A stretch of DNA of 34,034 bases, taken from contig JAEDJV010000010.1 in assembly GCA_016296165.1 (NCBI GenBank), positions 1 to 34,034 of the forward strand, given 5' to 3'. Each line of letters begins with the position of its first letter. The first letter of the stretch is position 1. Below the pieces are notes generated by a model. The model was not told the origin of the DNA. It searched no databases and saw only the letters and a list, made by a program, of their open reading frames with translations. Shown piece by piece: positions 6,951 to 15,357 of this stretch. Origin of the DNA: Oscillospiraceae bacterium. Lineage in GTDB: Bacteria; Bacillota; Clostridia; Oscillospirales; Ruminococcaceae. The translations under genes were made by a program, and so were the position numbers.

Positions 6951-8957
6951 CTATTGACGAATCAGCTTTGCAGCAATTACACTGATATCATCACTGCTTA
7001 TTTTACGTGCTATCCGGCAGATGTTATCTGAAATATCTCCCACATCCATTTTGTCTGTTAATTCCCTTTTAATTATACCAAACGTTTCCTCCGGGACACC
7101 GTCAGATATCATCGCAATCGTGTCACCTGCCTTAAGAGGAAAACTTCTGTAAAACGGTCCCGGATCATCTGATATACCAAGAGGATAAGTCCCTGCTCTT
7201 ACGCTGAATACCGAACCGCTGTGCATAAGAATAGTAGGTGCTGCGCCTGATTTATAAATTGTCATCTTTCCGCTGTCCAGATTAATAACTGCTACATCAA
7301 GTGTCGCAAAACTGTCATCGGGATCATGCGTCATAATAACGGAATTTATAATATGCATACTCTGTGTAACATCAATTCCACCCAGTATAAGCTTCCGGAA
7401 TAATGCAGAAGTTTTTCCTGAATAGACTGCAGCTTCTTCGCCAGTACCCATTCCATCTGATATTACCATATACACATTACCGTAATCATCCCTGAAACAA
7501 TCACAGGTATCTCCGTTTTTCTCTGTTTCAACTGAACTTTTCTGAGATATTTTTGTTTCAAGGTTATATACCGGTCTCTCACTTATTAAAAATCTTACCT
7601 CATCATTATCATAACATTTTGTACATTCAAAATTCTTTCCAAATTCATTTTTCATCACCTTATATATCATATATCCGCTTATGCAGGAGTTTTTGCTGCA
7701 GAAAACTTCTGCAAACATTCTGTGTTCTCTGTTGTAGTACACTATAAGTGACGTAAAACCTATGTCATTGTCCATGAAACATTTTTTCATACGTTCAGTC
7801 ATTCGTTTATCAACCGTAAGTCCTGAAAACAGAATACCAGACAAATTATTCAGAATCTCTGATGATGCATAAAGCTGATTTCTTAGAATGTTTCTTGAAA
7901 TATTTATGTATTCTTCTTCTGTTATCTCTGTAATCCTGTTATCCATACTTTTTCCGTACTGTATTTTTTTACCAGAGTCTGCCTGTATTGACAAAACTGC
8001 ATTTTCAAGTGACTCAGCAGTTTTTCTCATTCTGAATGACATTAATTTTATAAGCTCACTTCCCTCGTCATACGATATGCATATTCTTTTTTCCTCATTA
8101 TGCATTTTTTCTACAGGTATAAAACAAAACATAATGCAGGCCACTGCAATGTCAATATACGATATAACCTGTTCTCTTTCCAGTCCCGATGACAGAATAC
8201 AAACAACAGAGGTTATTAAAAAAGCGGAGGCAGCAGAAGGTCTGCCATAATTTACAAAAGCCCCGGCAACAACACCTGAAATTCCTAAATACAAAACATC
8301 TGCAGCTTCTGTACCGCTTCCTGTCAGTAATGCAGCTGCTGCGATAACTCCGGCGGTACCTCCCCCGGCAAATTTATAATTTCTGGCATAAATAAGCACA
8401 ATCAGTACAGCAAAGATTTCTCCGATACTGATATCCCAAAAGGAAAAAGAGGAACATATTGAAATAATTGCAAAGTATATAACAGCTGAGGCCTGTTTAT
8501 TTGATAAAAATTCATAAGTTATTCCTCGCTGGGACCCTTCAAGCATGCATATATAATACGAAACAGCAGCAGACAATATCCCTGCGACTAGATATAATAT
8601 ACATATATCCGCTTCAAATCTGTCTGTAAATCCGTAAACAACGTAACCCGATACAGTTATGAAAAATACTCTTAAAGCACTTTTCAAAGGAGTGTTTTTT
8701 TTAGTAATACACCGAAACAGAAATGTTACTGAAAGCATGAATGCAAAAGGCAGAGTATGCAGATCGTTTTTTATTACACATGAAATTATACCGCCAAGCA
8801 TTACTGATACCGAAAAAATCGGAGACAGTCCGGAGGCTGCCGAAACAGAAAACGGAGATCTCATTCCATAAAAAGATGAAAAGGATATAACAATAAAAAC
8901 AGAGACACAAATAATCACTTTTACTGTAAGCGGTAGTTTTTTTATTTTTTCTGACAT
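6951..8957 (-). CDS. spoIIE: SpoIIE-type membrane PP2C phosphatase
   Basis: In endospore formers SpoIIE dephosphorylates the anti-sigma-factor antagonist SpoIIAA and so activates sigma-F in the forespore. The N-terminal 285 residues or so are a run of hydrophobic segments (roughly ten membrane spans); a linker follows, and a PP2C domain covers about 469-668. Metal-ligand positions are recognisable: D483 (NGD), D501 (ISDGMGTG), D619 (ISDGVPE) and D656/D657. At 668 residues it is shorter than the 827-residue Bacillus protein. I chose the ATG at 8957, since AAAGGA lies 9 nt upstream; an ATG at 8966 abuts that site. The next gene on the strand, glgB, has its own promoter. The fold and layout fit SpoIIE, but sporulation of this organism is not shown by the window. 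Confidence 0.88.
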   Translation of the reverse strand: MSEKIKKLPLTVKVIICVSVFIVISFSSFYGMRSPFSVSAASGLSPIFSVSVMLGGIISCVIKNDLHTLPFAFMLSVTFLFRCITKKNTPLKSALRVFFITVSGYVVYGFTDRFEADICILYLVAGILSAAVSYYICMLEGSQRGITYEFLSNKQASAVIYFAIISICSSFSFWDISIGEIFAVLIVLIYARNYKFAGGGTAGVIAAAALLTGSGTEAADVLYLGISGVVAGAFVNYGRPSAASAFLITSVVCILSSGLEREQVISYIDIAVACIMFCFIPVEKMHNEEKRICISYDEGSELIKLMSFRMRKTAESLENAVLSIQADSGKKIQYGKSMDNRITEITEEEYINISRNILRNQLYASSEILNNLSGILFSGLTVDKRMTERMKKCFMDNDIGFTSLIVYYNREHRMFAEVFCSKNSCISGYMIYKVMKNEFGKNFECTKCYDNDEVRFLISERPVYNLETKISQKSSVETEKNGDTCDCFRDDYGNVYMVISDGMGTGEEAAVYSGKTSALFRKLILGGIDVTQSMHIINSVIMTHDPDDSFATLDVAVINLDSGKMTIYKSGAAPTILMHSGSVFSVRAGTYPLGISDDPGPFYRSFPLKAGDTIAMISDGVPEETFGIIKRELTDKMDVGDISDNICRIARKISSDDISVIAAKLIRQ

Positions 8958-9000
8958 TTTCCACATTCCTTTCAGGAGAATTTATCTTCGGTAAAACAAT

Positions 9001-9061
9001 AAGGAAACATCAGAAAGATGCGAATCAGCTGTCAGAATTTCACACTGTCTAATGTTTCCTT
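9001..9061 (-). repeat. 10-bp inverted repeat at the 5' end of the spoIIE leader
   Basis: AAGGAAACAT and its exact reverse complement ATGTTTCCTT are separated by 41 nt. On the minus strand the first arm starts about at the predicted transcription start. The second arm (9001-9010) contains TTCCTT, which could also pair with the spoIIE ribosome site AAGGAA (8967-8972). It could alternatively act as a weak terminator after ksgA; the following sequence has only four consecutive Ts. Confidence 0.55.
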
Positions 9062-9064
9062 TTA

Positions 9065-9097
9065 ATTCTAGCATAACCATGTTAAGAAAAATGTCAA
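9065..9097 (-). promoter_or_regulatory. Candidate spoIIE promoter with 21-bp spacing
   Basis: On the minus strand a perfect TTGACA (9092-9097) is separated by 21 bp from TAGAAT (9065-9070), which also has the TG of an extended -10. Long 21-22 bp spacing is a known feature of the Spo0A-activated sigma-A promoters of Bacillus spoIIE and spoIIG. A partial 0A-box match (5 of 7) overlaps the -35. Confidence 0.5.
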
Positions 9098-9132
9098 TAT
9101 CAGGACTGAAATAATTTTTTGACGGATATAAA

Positions 9133-9999
9133 TCATCCTGAAATCAGTTTTTTCAATGTTAGTGAAAAAGCAATCAGGCTTTCCATGCCAAGCTGCTCAA
9201 CTCTCGAATTTTCTGAAAGATTATTTTCTGAAAGTGCTTCATAAATATGTTTCTTGTCTGCAGATAACATTGAAGATAACGAATTGGCAAGTGTTTTTCT
9301 TCTTTGTGAAAACGCTGCTTTAACAACTTTAAAAAAGAATTTTTCATCTTCCGGAGAGAGAGAGTATTTTTTTTCAACATCTATCCGGATTACTGCTGAA
9401 TCAACATTAGGAGCTGGAATAAAGCTGCCTCTCGAAACTCCAAAGAGCATCTTTGCCTCTCCGTAATATCTTACTGCTGCCGAAATTGCGCCAGACTGTC
9501 TTGTACCAACCTCTGCGCAAAGTCTCTCAGCGGCTTCTTTCTGAACCATGACGGTAAGAGACTTTACCGGTGCTCCGCTTTCCAGAAAATACATTATTAT
9601 CGGTGATGTGATATAGTACGGGAGATTGGCACATACTGCAACATCCATTCCTGAAAATTCTTCTTCTATCAGCTTATTAAGATCAACGTTCATTATATCT
9701 TCATTTATTACTTTTATGTTATCAAAATCAGAAAGAGTTTCCTCAAGAACCGGGAGAAGTCTACTGTCAATCTCAACGGCTACTACCTTATCTGCTCTTT
9801 TAGCGAGTTCAGCTGTAAGGGTTCCTATTCCTGTACCTACTTCTATTATTCCAAAACCTTTTTTAGCATTTCCCATCTCAGCAATCTTAGGACAGACTGA
9901 AGGATTAACCAGAAAATTCTGTCCTAATCCCTTTGAAAAACTAAAATCATGTCTTGCAAGAAGTTCTCTTATAAAACTAAGATTGGTTAGATTATTCAT
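9133..9999 (-). CDS. rsmA: 16S rRNA (adenine(1518)-N6/(1519)-N6)-dimethyltransferase
   Basis: Also called KsgA. It dimethylates two adjacent adenines in the 3' hairpin of 16S rRNA during 30S maturation. Visible are the N-terminal GLGQNFL (25-31), the SAM loop EVGTGIGT (53-60), the acidic AVEIDSRL strand and the catalytic NLPYYIT (125-131). The small C-terminal helical domain is complete, giving 288 residues. The start is the ATG at 9999 with GAAAGG 10 nt upstream; an upstream in-frame TTG overlaps that site. It is divergent from the dCMP deaminase gene. Confidence 0.96.
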   Translation of the reverse strand: MNNLTNLSFIRELLARHDFSFSKGLGQNFLVNPSVCPKIAEMGNAKKGFGIIEVGTGIGTLTAELAKRADKVVAVEIDSRLLPVLEETLSDFDNIKVINEDIMNVDLNKLIEEEFSGMDVAVCANLPYYITSPIIMYFLESGAPVKSLTVMVQKEAAERLCAEVGTRQSGAISAAVRYYGEAKMLFGVSRGSFIPAPNVDSAVIRIDVEKKYSLSPEDEKFFFKVVKAAFSQRRKTLANSLSSMLSADKKHIYEALSENNLSENSRVEQLGMESLIAFSLTLKKLISG

Positions 10000-10040
10000 A
10001 TAACACGTACCTTTCAATTCAATAATTTTTACACAGGGTA

Positions 10041-10069
10041 TTGCAATAATATAAAAAACAATTTATAAT
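10041..10069 (+). promoter_or_regulatory. Sigma-A promoter of the dCMP deaminase gene
   Basis: TTGCAA (10041-10046), a 17-bp spacer, then a perfect TATAAT (10064-10069). The predicted start is near 10076, leaving a leader of about 50 nt. The divergent ksgA promoter must lie in the same 128-bp gap but is not clear. Confidence 0.65.
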
Positions 10070-10127
10070 TATTATAGTATTATATACAATTAATAAAAAA
10101 TGAGTATCAGAAAAGGAATTTTACGCC

Positions 10128-10616
10128 ATGAACAGACGAGACAAAATAAATTACTACCTTGATATCGCTGAAAGTGTTCTGAAACGCGGGACATGCATGA
10201 GAAGAAACTTCGGTGCGATAATAGTGAAAAATGACGAAATAATCTCGACCGGATATGTCGGTGCACCAAGAGGCCGGGCTAACTGCTCTGATTTAGGTTT
10301 CTGTACCAGAGAAAAACTCAACATTCCAAAGGGAGAACGTTATGAACTCTGCCGTTCAGTTCATGCTGAAGCTAATGCCATAATATCAGCTCCAAGAAAT
10401 GAAATGATAGGTGCTTCTATATATCTTGCATGTCATGATGCCAAAACTGATAAACTCTATGGTGAAGTTGAGCCATGTTCAATGTGCAAAAGACTCATTA
10501 TAAATGCAGGCATAACAACTGTATATGTACGTACATCCGAATTCGGGTACAAAACCATAGATGTTGAATCATGGATAAACAATGATGAGTCCCTGACTCT
10601 TAACAACGGCTACTGA
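10128..10616 (+). CDS. dCMP deaminase family protein
   Basis: A zinc-dependent cytidine/deoxycytidylate deaminase of ComEB type, expected to convert dCMP to dUMP for thymidylate synthesis. The zinc site is complete: H79-A-E81 (with the catalytic glutamate) and PCxxC (C117, C120). The stretch GAPRGRANCSD between strands is typical of dCMP deaminases. It has 162 residues, a normal length. AAAAGG lies 11 nt before the ATG, a slightly wide spacing. It stands alone behind its own promoter, with fliM under a separate promoter downstream. Other CDA-fold members (for example guanine deaminase) are less likely given the insertion. Confidence 0.9.
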   Translation: MNRRDKINYYLDIAESVLKRGTCMRRNFGAIIVKNDEIISTGYVGAPRGRANCSDLGFCTREKLNIPKGERYELCRSVHAEANAIISAPRNEMIGASIYLACHDAKTDKLYGEVEPCSMCKRLIINAGITTVYVRTSEFGYKTIDVESWINNDESLTLNNGY

Positions 10617-10681
10617 TATCATAACATATTTTGACGAATCTTACAAGCACGTTATTTTTATTGTATTTTTTTTATTTTTCT

Positions 10682-10711
10682 ATGGCAAAAAATTAAAATA
10701 TATGATATAAT
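10682..10711 (+). promoter_or_regulatory. Candidate promoter of the fliM-fliY-cheY cluster
   Basis: A perfect TATAAT (10706-10711) is preceded after 18 bp by ATGGCA (10682-10687), a 4-of-6 match to the -35. It leaves a leader of about 87 nt that includes the short palindrome ATTATTAATAAT. No sigma-D type (TAAA...GCCGATAA) motility promoter is visible, so the cluster appears to be sigma-A driven. Confidence 0.55.
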
Positions 10712-10804
10712 ACTTTTATGGCGTGTTTTTTCTATATTATTTAATATATTATGCACAAAATCAACAATGGATTATTAATAATTTGAGTTAGGGGTGACAA
10801 TAAC

Positions 10805-11806
10805 ATGGCAGACGCACTCTCACAGCATCAGATAGATGAATTGCTAGAGAATCTTAACAAAGGAAATGAAGACAAAGCTGATGGCGACAAAAAGGGTGAA
10901 AAAAGAATTAAAAACTATGACTTTAAGATGCCTCAGAAATTTACCAAAGAGGATCTTAAACTTATAAGAGATATATATGATCAGTATACCAGACTTGTTG
11001 CATCATATATTACAGGCATTACAAGACTCTACTGTCATGCTACTGTTCTTCATGTCGAAGAACAAAAATATTATGAATTTAACAACGCACTTGACGACTA
11101 TGTTATGATGGGCATAGTAAATCTTGCCTTTGAAAATAAAGACATAATGGAGACTGAGTGCACTATTCAGTTTTCGAATGCCATTACTTTTTCACTCATT
11201 GACAGGCTCATGGGCGGTCAGGGAAATACATTTGAAATATCAAGAGATTTCACAGAAATAGAAATTTCCCTGTGCAGAATGATACTCGAAAAAATGAGTT
11301 CATTTCTTCAGGAAGCATGGTCAAGCTACATCGAAGTAAACTCATCTCTTGAGAGAATTGAGACTAATGCACGTCTTACAAAGTCAATTTCTCCTGATGA
11401 AATCATAGTAACTGCTACTCTTGAACTTGAACTAAACAAAAGAAAGAGTCTCATGACAGTAAGCATTCCGGCTATCAATATGGAAGAGATTCTCTCCCAT
11501 ATGGGCGAACGTTATCATACTGTATCAAAAAGAGTTCTGGATGAAGAAAAGAGAAAAGAACAGAGAAGTCATATTATGAAGGGGGTCAAGAGCTCTGCTC
11601 TGACTATGCATACAATTCTTGCAGAAACACAGATTGATTTAAGTGACATTCTTTCTCTGAGTATCAACGATATTATACCTCTTGATGTTCCAATCACACA
11701 GAACGCAATGGTAAAAATCAATAACGTTCAGTGGTTTAGCGCCAAGCCAGGTATAAGCAATAACAAAAAGGCTATTAAGATTATAGATGTATGCAATAAA
11801 AATTGA
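10805..11806 (+). CDS. fliM: Flagellar motor switch protein FliM
   Basis: FliM is part of the cytoplasmic C-ring and receives phospho-CheY to reverse the motor. The N-terminal CheY-binding peptide is present as LSQHQIDELL (residues 5-14), followed by a charged linker. The CheC-like middle domain covers about 45-225, with the LMGGQG-type turn, and a C-terminal SpoA/FliN-like domain about 250-330. The 333 residues are typical. AGGGGTGA precedes the ATG. fliY begins 14 nt after its stop, so the two switch proteins are co-expressed. Confidence 0.96.
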   Translation: MADALSQHQIDELLENLNKGNEDKADGDKKGEKRIKNYDFKMPQKFTKEDLKLIRDIYDQYTRLVASYITGITRLYCHATVLHVEEQKYYEFNNALDDYVMMGIVNLAFENKDIMETECTIQFSNAITFSLIDRLMGGQGNTFEISRDFTEIEISLCRMILEKMSSFLQEAWSSYIEVNSSLERIETNARLTKSISPDEIIVTATLELELNKRKSLMTVSIPAINMEEILSHMGERYHTVSKRVLDEEKRKEQRSHIMKGVKSSALTMHTILAETQIDLSDILSLSINDIIPLDVPITQNAMVKINNVQWFSAKPGISNNKKAIKIIDVCNKN

Positions 11807-11820
11807 GAGGGGGATTTAAA

Positions 11821-12948
11821 TTGAATACTAATAACTATGAATTTAAAGAAAGTAGTCTATATGCAATAAAAGAATCACATAATCTTGCAATGCTTACTGC
11901 GGCGACGTCCGTATCAGCACTTCTGAACGGAAACGTGTGGATTACAAATCCCGAATCAGCAGTTTCAAGAATTATGGATTTTATTTATGCAGATTTGTCA
12001 CCATCTGTATTTGTGAAATTAACATATTCCGGAGGATTTGAAGGAAGTGCAATCATCATTTTCAAACAAAGCGATGCACAGCTTATGCTTGCGCAACTTA
12101 TGGGAATGCCTCTTGTTGCGACACCTGACTTTGTATTTGATGAAATAAATATATCCGCTTTCGGTGAAGTTATAAGCCAGATGATGTCTTCATATTTTAC
12201 AGAAATATCAGGATTAATCGGAAACAGTATTGTTTTAACCAACACAGAAGTAATACCAAATGCCGCAAATCAGAACATATTTATGCTTATGGGACTTAGT
12301 CCTGATGATTCAATGTGCAGCATAACATCATCTCTAAGAATTGATAATACCATAAACAGTAAGTTTATCACTATTTTATCTCCTGATTTTGCATCGGAAG
12401 TCGCTGAGAAAACTGAGTCCAGATTTCCACTTCCTGCTCCTGATGAACCGGTTATAGAAACACCAGAGAAGTCAGAGATTCCTGACCTTTCTTCACCACC
12501 GGAAAAGAACAATCCTTTTGATACTACCGGTGCTAATGAACCATCGTCACTTTTCTCAATGTCTCCAAATGACGAAGCAAATGCGTTCAACAGTCCGATG
12601 AATACTCATTCACCTTTTGACAGTCTTTCAGAACGTCCTGTATCATTTTCATCTTTCCAGAATACACTTACACAGGATCAGCTGAATAATCTCCAGCTTC
12701 TTATGAACGTTCCGCTTGAGTTGTCAATAGAAATCGGATCAACCCAGAGAAAAGTTGATGACATTCTCTCTTTCTCGCATGGAACAATCATCGAACTGGA
12801 TTCTCCTGCAGATGCACCTGTAAATGTAATTGTAAACGGACATCTTATTGCTAAAGGTGACGTGGTTGTTGTAGATGATTATTTTGCAGTAAGGGTAACG
12901 GAAATCATACAGTCCAACCTCATTGATACACTTAGAAACGGAGAATAG
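11821..12948 (+). CDS. fliY: Flagellar motor switch phosphatase FliY
   Basis: FliY is the Gram-positive replacement for FliN: a CheC-type phosphatase domain fused to a C-terminal SpoA (FliN) domain. The first CheC site is intact, with E18-x2-N21 and exactly 22 residues to P44. The second is degenerate: E116 is kept, but the asparagine is S119 and the proline is T142. A Pro/Ser/Asp/Glu-rich linker spans about 195-285 and the SpoA domain about 290-372. I placed the start at the TTG at 11821, because the AGGGGG site is 7 nt upstream; an in-frame TTG at 11803 overlaps that site and the end of fliM. Confidence 0.93.
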   Translation: MNTNNYEFKESSLYAIKESHNLAMLTAATSVSALLNGNVWITNPESAVSRIMDFIYADLSPSVFVKLTYSGGFEGSAIIIFKQSDAQLMLAQLMGMPLVATPDFVFDEINISAFGEVISQMMSSYFTEISGLIGNSIVLTNTEVIPNAANQNIFMLMGLSPDDSMCSITSSLRIDNTINSKFITILSPDFASEVAEKTESRFPLPAPDEPVIETPEKSEIPDLSSPPEKNNPFDTTGANEPSSLFSMSPNDEANAFNSPMNTHSPFDSLSERPVSFSSFQNTLTQDQLNNLQLLMNVPLELSIEIGSTQRKVDDILSFSHGTIIELDSPADAPVNVIVNGHLIAKGDVVVVDDYFAVRVTEIIQSNLIDTLRNGE

Positions 12949-12956
12949 GATTTATT

Positions 12957-13319
12957 ATGATTCCCAAAATACTAATTGCTGACAGCTCATCTGTTATGAG
13001 AACAACTATTAAAAATTCACTTGCAGAATCAGGTTTTACAGATGTTACTGAAGCGCAGGATGGCGGTGAGGCCTGTATTATTTTTGATAATGAAAAACCC
13101 GACATAGTAATACTTGATCTTTCACTACCGGGCAAAACCGGTATGGAAACGATGAGAGATATGATAAAAAAAAATCCGAAAACAAAAATAATAGTCTGCT
13201 CTGCTTCAAGCTACAAGGAACTGGTTATTGAATCAGTCGCACTTGGTGCTGTTGATTTTATCCGTAAACCGCTTAACACAGAAAGACTTATAAAAACAAT
13301 AAATAAAATAATATCTTAA
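12957..13319 (+). CDS. cheY: CheY-like single-domain response regulator
   Basis: A 120-residue receiver domain with no output domain, as in CheY. The phosphoacceptor is D54 (ILDLSLPG), the switch Ser/Thr position is S82 and the conserved lysine is K104 (RKP). The acidic pocket, normally Asp-Asp, reads D9-S10, so one magnesium-ligand carboxylate is missing. The start ATG is 9 nt after the fliY stop, with AGGA overlapping that stop region. Position after fliM-fliY argues for a flagellar switch role. Phosphorylation competence is uncertain because of S10. Confidence 0.85.
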   Translation: MIPKILIADSSSVMRTTIKNSLAESGFTDVTEAQDGGEACIIFDNEKPDIVILDLSLPGKTGMETMRDMIKKNPKTKIIVCSASSYKELVIESVALGAVDFIRKPLNTERLIKTINKIIS

Positions 13320-13366
13320 TAAACAAAACCTTCGGTTTACAGCAAACCGAAGGTTTTGTTTATTAA
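13316..13366. terminator. Strong bidirectional terminator between cheY and the M23 gene
   Basis: A perfect 23-bp stem (13316-13338 with 13344-13366) encloses a 5-nt loop. The core is AAACCTTCGG-like GC-containing sequence, flanked by A-runs on one side and T-runs on the other, so it can end both convergent transcripts. The cheY stop codon lies inside the left arm, and the stop codon of the convergent gene is 13 bp past the right arm. Confidence 0.92.
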
Positions 13367-13378
13367 TTATTCAGTATA

Positions 13379-15064
13379 TTATTTTAAATCGATATTAGCT
13401 GCAGAAGAATTTACGCAGATGTAGTTGGCAGGATTTTGACATACATTATTGTACCTTACTTCAAAATGGAGATGATTACCGGTTGAGTTTCCTGTTGTGC
13501 CGACTTCACCGATTAACTCACCGCATTTTACATCGGCACCGTTTTCAGCGATCACCTTACTCATATGGCCGTAAAGTGTAGCATATCCATTACCATGATC
13601 TATCATTACAAAATATCCGTATCCGCCTGTATTCCATCCGGCTGCAATAACTTTTCCGTCAGCGGCTGCATATATTTCTGTTCCTGATGGGGCTGCTATA
13701 TCCATTCCCTTGTGATTACGGTCACTAATAAAGCCATCACTAATATATCCGCCATTTACAGGCCACATAAACTGTCCTGTTCCACTGAGAACTGTTTCTT
13801 CTGAATCCGGAAGAGCTATCACTTCGCAATGCTTAACTCCCACAGCGATCATCTCAGGAACCGGTTCCTTTGTCACCTTTGTTGAAATAAGGGTTCTGCT
13901 TATTTCGATGTCGCCTTCCAGACAGACTTCAAAAGTATTTGTCCCTTCTCCGTTTACACCTTCTGCAAGAAGTTCAGTTTCACCTACAAACATTGACTCT
14001 GTTTCAACTGTCTGTGTTTCAAAAGGTACAGCTGTCTCTTCAGTAATTTCCTTTGTTATAACAACAGGCATATTATCAAGATTGCACGCAATACGAATCT
14101 GAGTTCCTATCACGCAAAGATCCGGATCTTCAAGTTCAGGATTCATGTTAAGAAGTTCATCGAGTGTCATTCCGTGTTCTTCTGCAATAAGGTAGAGTGA
14201 ATCTCCTTCTTCAACGGTATAATATGCTTCTTCTGTACTGCTGTTCAGGTATGCAAGAATTTCATCGGTATCCTTAAGTGAAGCTAAATCGTACTTTCCG
14301 TGACGGTATTCGATTTTCTTTCTGAACTCTGCGTTCTTTACATCAGGCTGACTCTTTACTCCCTCAAGCTTTGCAGAAAGTGTCTCTTTTAACTCAGTTT
14401 CATTTGCAAGAGTACCAAGAAAATTGCTGTCAAGATATATACCGACCGCTTCAATCAATCCGGTTTCATCTACACCGGCAGCACTTCTGAATCTTTCATA
14501 TGGTTCTTCAAACTCAACTGTTTTCTGTTCAAAGATATAATCATTCCCGGTTAGTTCTTCGATAAGTTCAAGGTTATCAGATGCAGCAGTAAAAACTTCA
14601 TTATCAATCACAGCATCAGATGCCTTTTCGCTGATCTGGTCATTTATCTTTGAGGCATTGCCCAGTACTGCAGCAAAAACAACTATCGCAGCAACTGGTA
14701 CGGCATAATTAACCGCTTTGGTAAGCAACTGACCTGCACCTGCAGCCCTGATACTGCGAACCGTCATATCTGTTTCAGAACGCTTTACAGTAAACTTTTT
14801 ACGCACAGGTTTTATACATGAAATAAATGGAACCAGTATTTTCTTCCCTAATTTTTTGAACTTTCTGATTACTCCGAGAATTACAGCTGTTGTTTTTGAA
14901 GTAAATGCTTTCACAGCGTCACAGAGTATTTTGTTAAGCTTTTTCAGAAGGAAGATAACACAGTAGGTTACATAAGCACCAAGTCTTATCATCGCTTTTG
15001 AAAATGTCATACGCTTTCTGACTGTTTCTTCCGAAACGTCGTTCTGACGTTTCTTACTCATCAT
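13379..15064 (-). CDS. Membrane-anchored LysM-G5-M23 peptidoglycan endopeptidase
   Basis: A cell-wall hydrolase. A long basic cytoplasmic N-terminus leads to one membrane span at about 117-135 and no cleavage or lipobox cysteine. An extracellular region at about 140-280 is of unknown fold. Then come a LysM domain (281-327, peptidoglycan binding), a G5-like domain (about 335-409) and an M23 (LytM) domain (449-545). Zinc and catalytic residues are present: H451-x3-D455, H500, H531-x-H533. It should cleave peptide cross-links. GGGAG lies 5 nt before the first ATG (15064) and 8 nt before a second at 15061; either may be used. The weakly hydrophobic stretch at 25-45 could be another membrane segment. 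It has its own promoter. Confidence 0.9.
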   Translation of the reverse strand: MMSKKRQNDVSEETVRKRMTFSKAMIRLGAYVTYCVIFLLKKLNKILCDAVKAFTSKTTAVILGVIRKFKKLGKKILVPFISCIKPVRKKFTVKRSETDMTVRSIRAAGAGQLLTKAVNYAVPVAAIVVFAAVLGNASKINDQISEKASDAVIDNEVFTAASDNLELIEELTGNDYIFEQKTVEFEEPYERFRSAAGVDETGLIEAVGIYLDSNFLGTLANETELKETLSAKLEGVKSQPDVKNAEFRKKIEYRHGKYDLASLKDTDEILAYLNSSTEEAYYTVEEGDSLYLIAEEHGMTLDELLNMNPELEDPDLCVIGTQIRIACNLDNMPVVITKEITEETAVPFETQTVETESMFVGETELLAEGVNGEGTNTFEVCLEGDIEISRTLISTKVTKEPVPEMIAVGVKHCEVIALPDSEETVLSGTGQFMWPVNGGYISDGFISDRNHKGMDIAAPSGTEIYAAADGKVIAAGWNTGGYGYFVMIDHGNGYATLYGHMSKVIAENGADVKCGELIGEVGTTGNSTGNHLHFEVRYNNVCQNPANYICVNSSAANIDLK

Positions 15065-15107
15065 AACAGCTCCCTTCGATTATTACAAACCAGTAACACT
15101 GTTAATA

Positions 15108-15135
15108 ATTATAACTGAAATAAAATAAAATGCAA
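15108..15135 (-). promoter_or_regulatory. Sigma-A promoter of the LysM/M23 gene
   Basis: On the minus strand TTGCAT (15130-15135), a 16-bp spacer and a perfect TATAAT (15108-15113). The predicted start is near 15101, leaving a leader of about 37 nt. Confidence 0.65.
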
Positions 15136-15357
15136 TAGCTTTTAGGCATTTTTTTACAGTTAAAAGTTTATTTTGTATATGTTGATGTTTATGAGATAAA
15201 ATCATCATGAATATATATAGAATATGACAGTGATAATAAAATAAATTATTAAAACAATATTTGTATTATTAAACAAATTTATACTAATAAAAAATATTTC
15301 TCCAGTATTTTTGTATTTTATATGTATTTTACAAAATCATTACAATAATTACAAATG
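15136..15357. other. AT-rich intergenic stretch after the pseudouridine synthase gene
   Basis: No ORF, RNA gene or repeat family is recognisable. The only structure is a weak hairpin on the minus strand, AAAAATA and TATTTTT (15290-15296 with 15306-15312), followed by more Ts, which might weakly terminate the rluA-type transcript. Confidence 0.4.

Noticed and set aside
7888..8250. 120-residue ORF on the plus strand opposite spoIIE
   Set aside because: It is an antisense shadow of the long conserved spoIIE frame, has no convincing ribosome site and resembles no family that I know.
10617..10804. Sigma-D (motility) promoter before fliM
   Set aside because: No TAAA with a properly spaced GCCGATAA-like element; a TATAAT with a weak -35 explains the region better.
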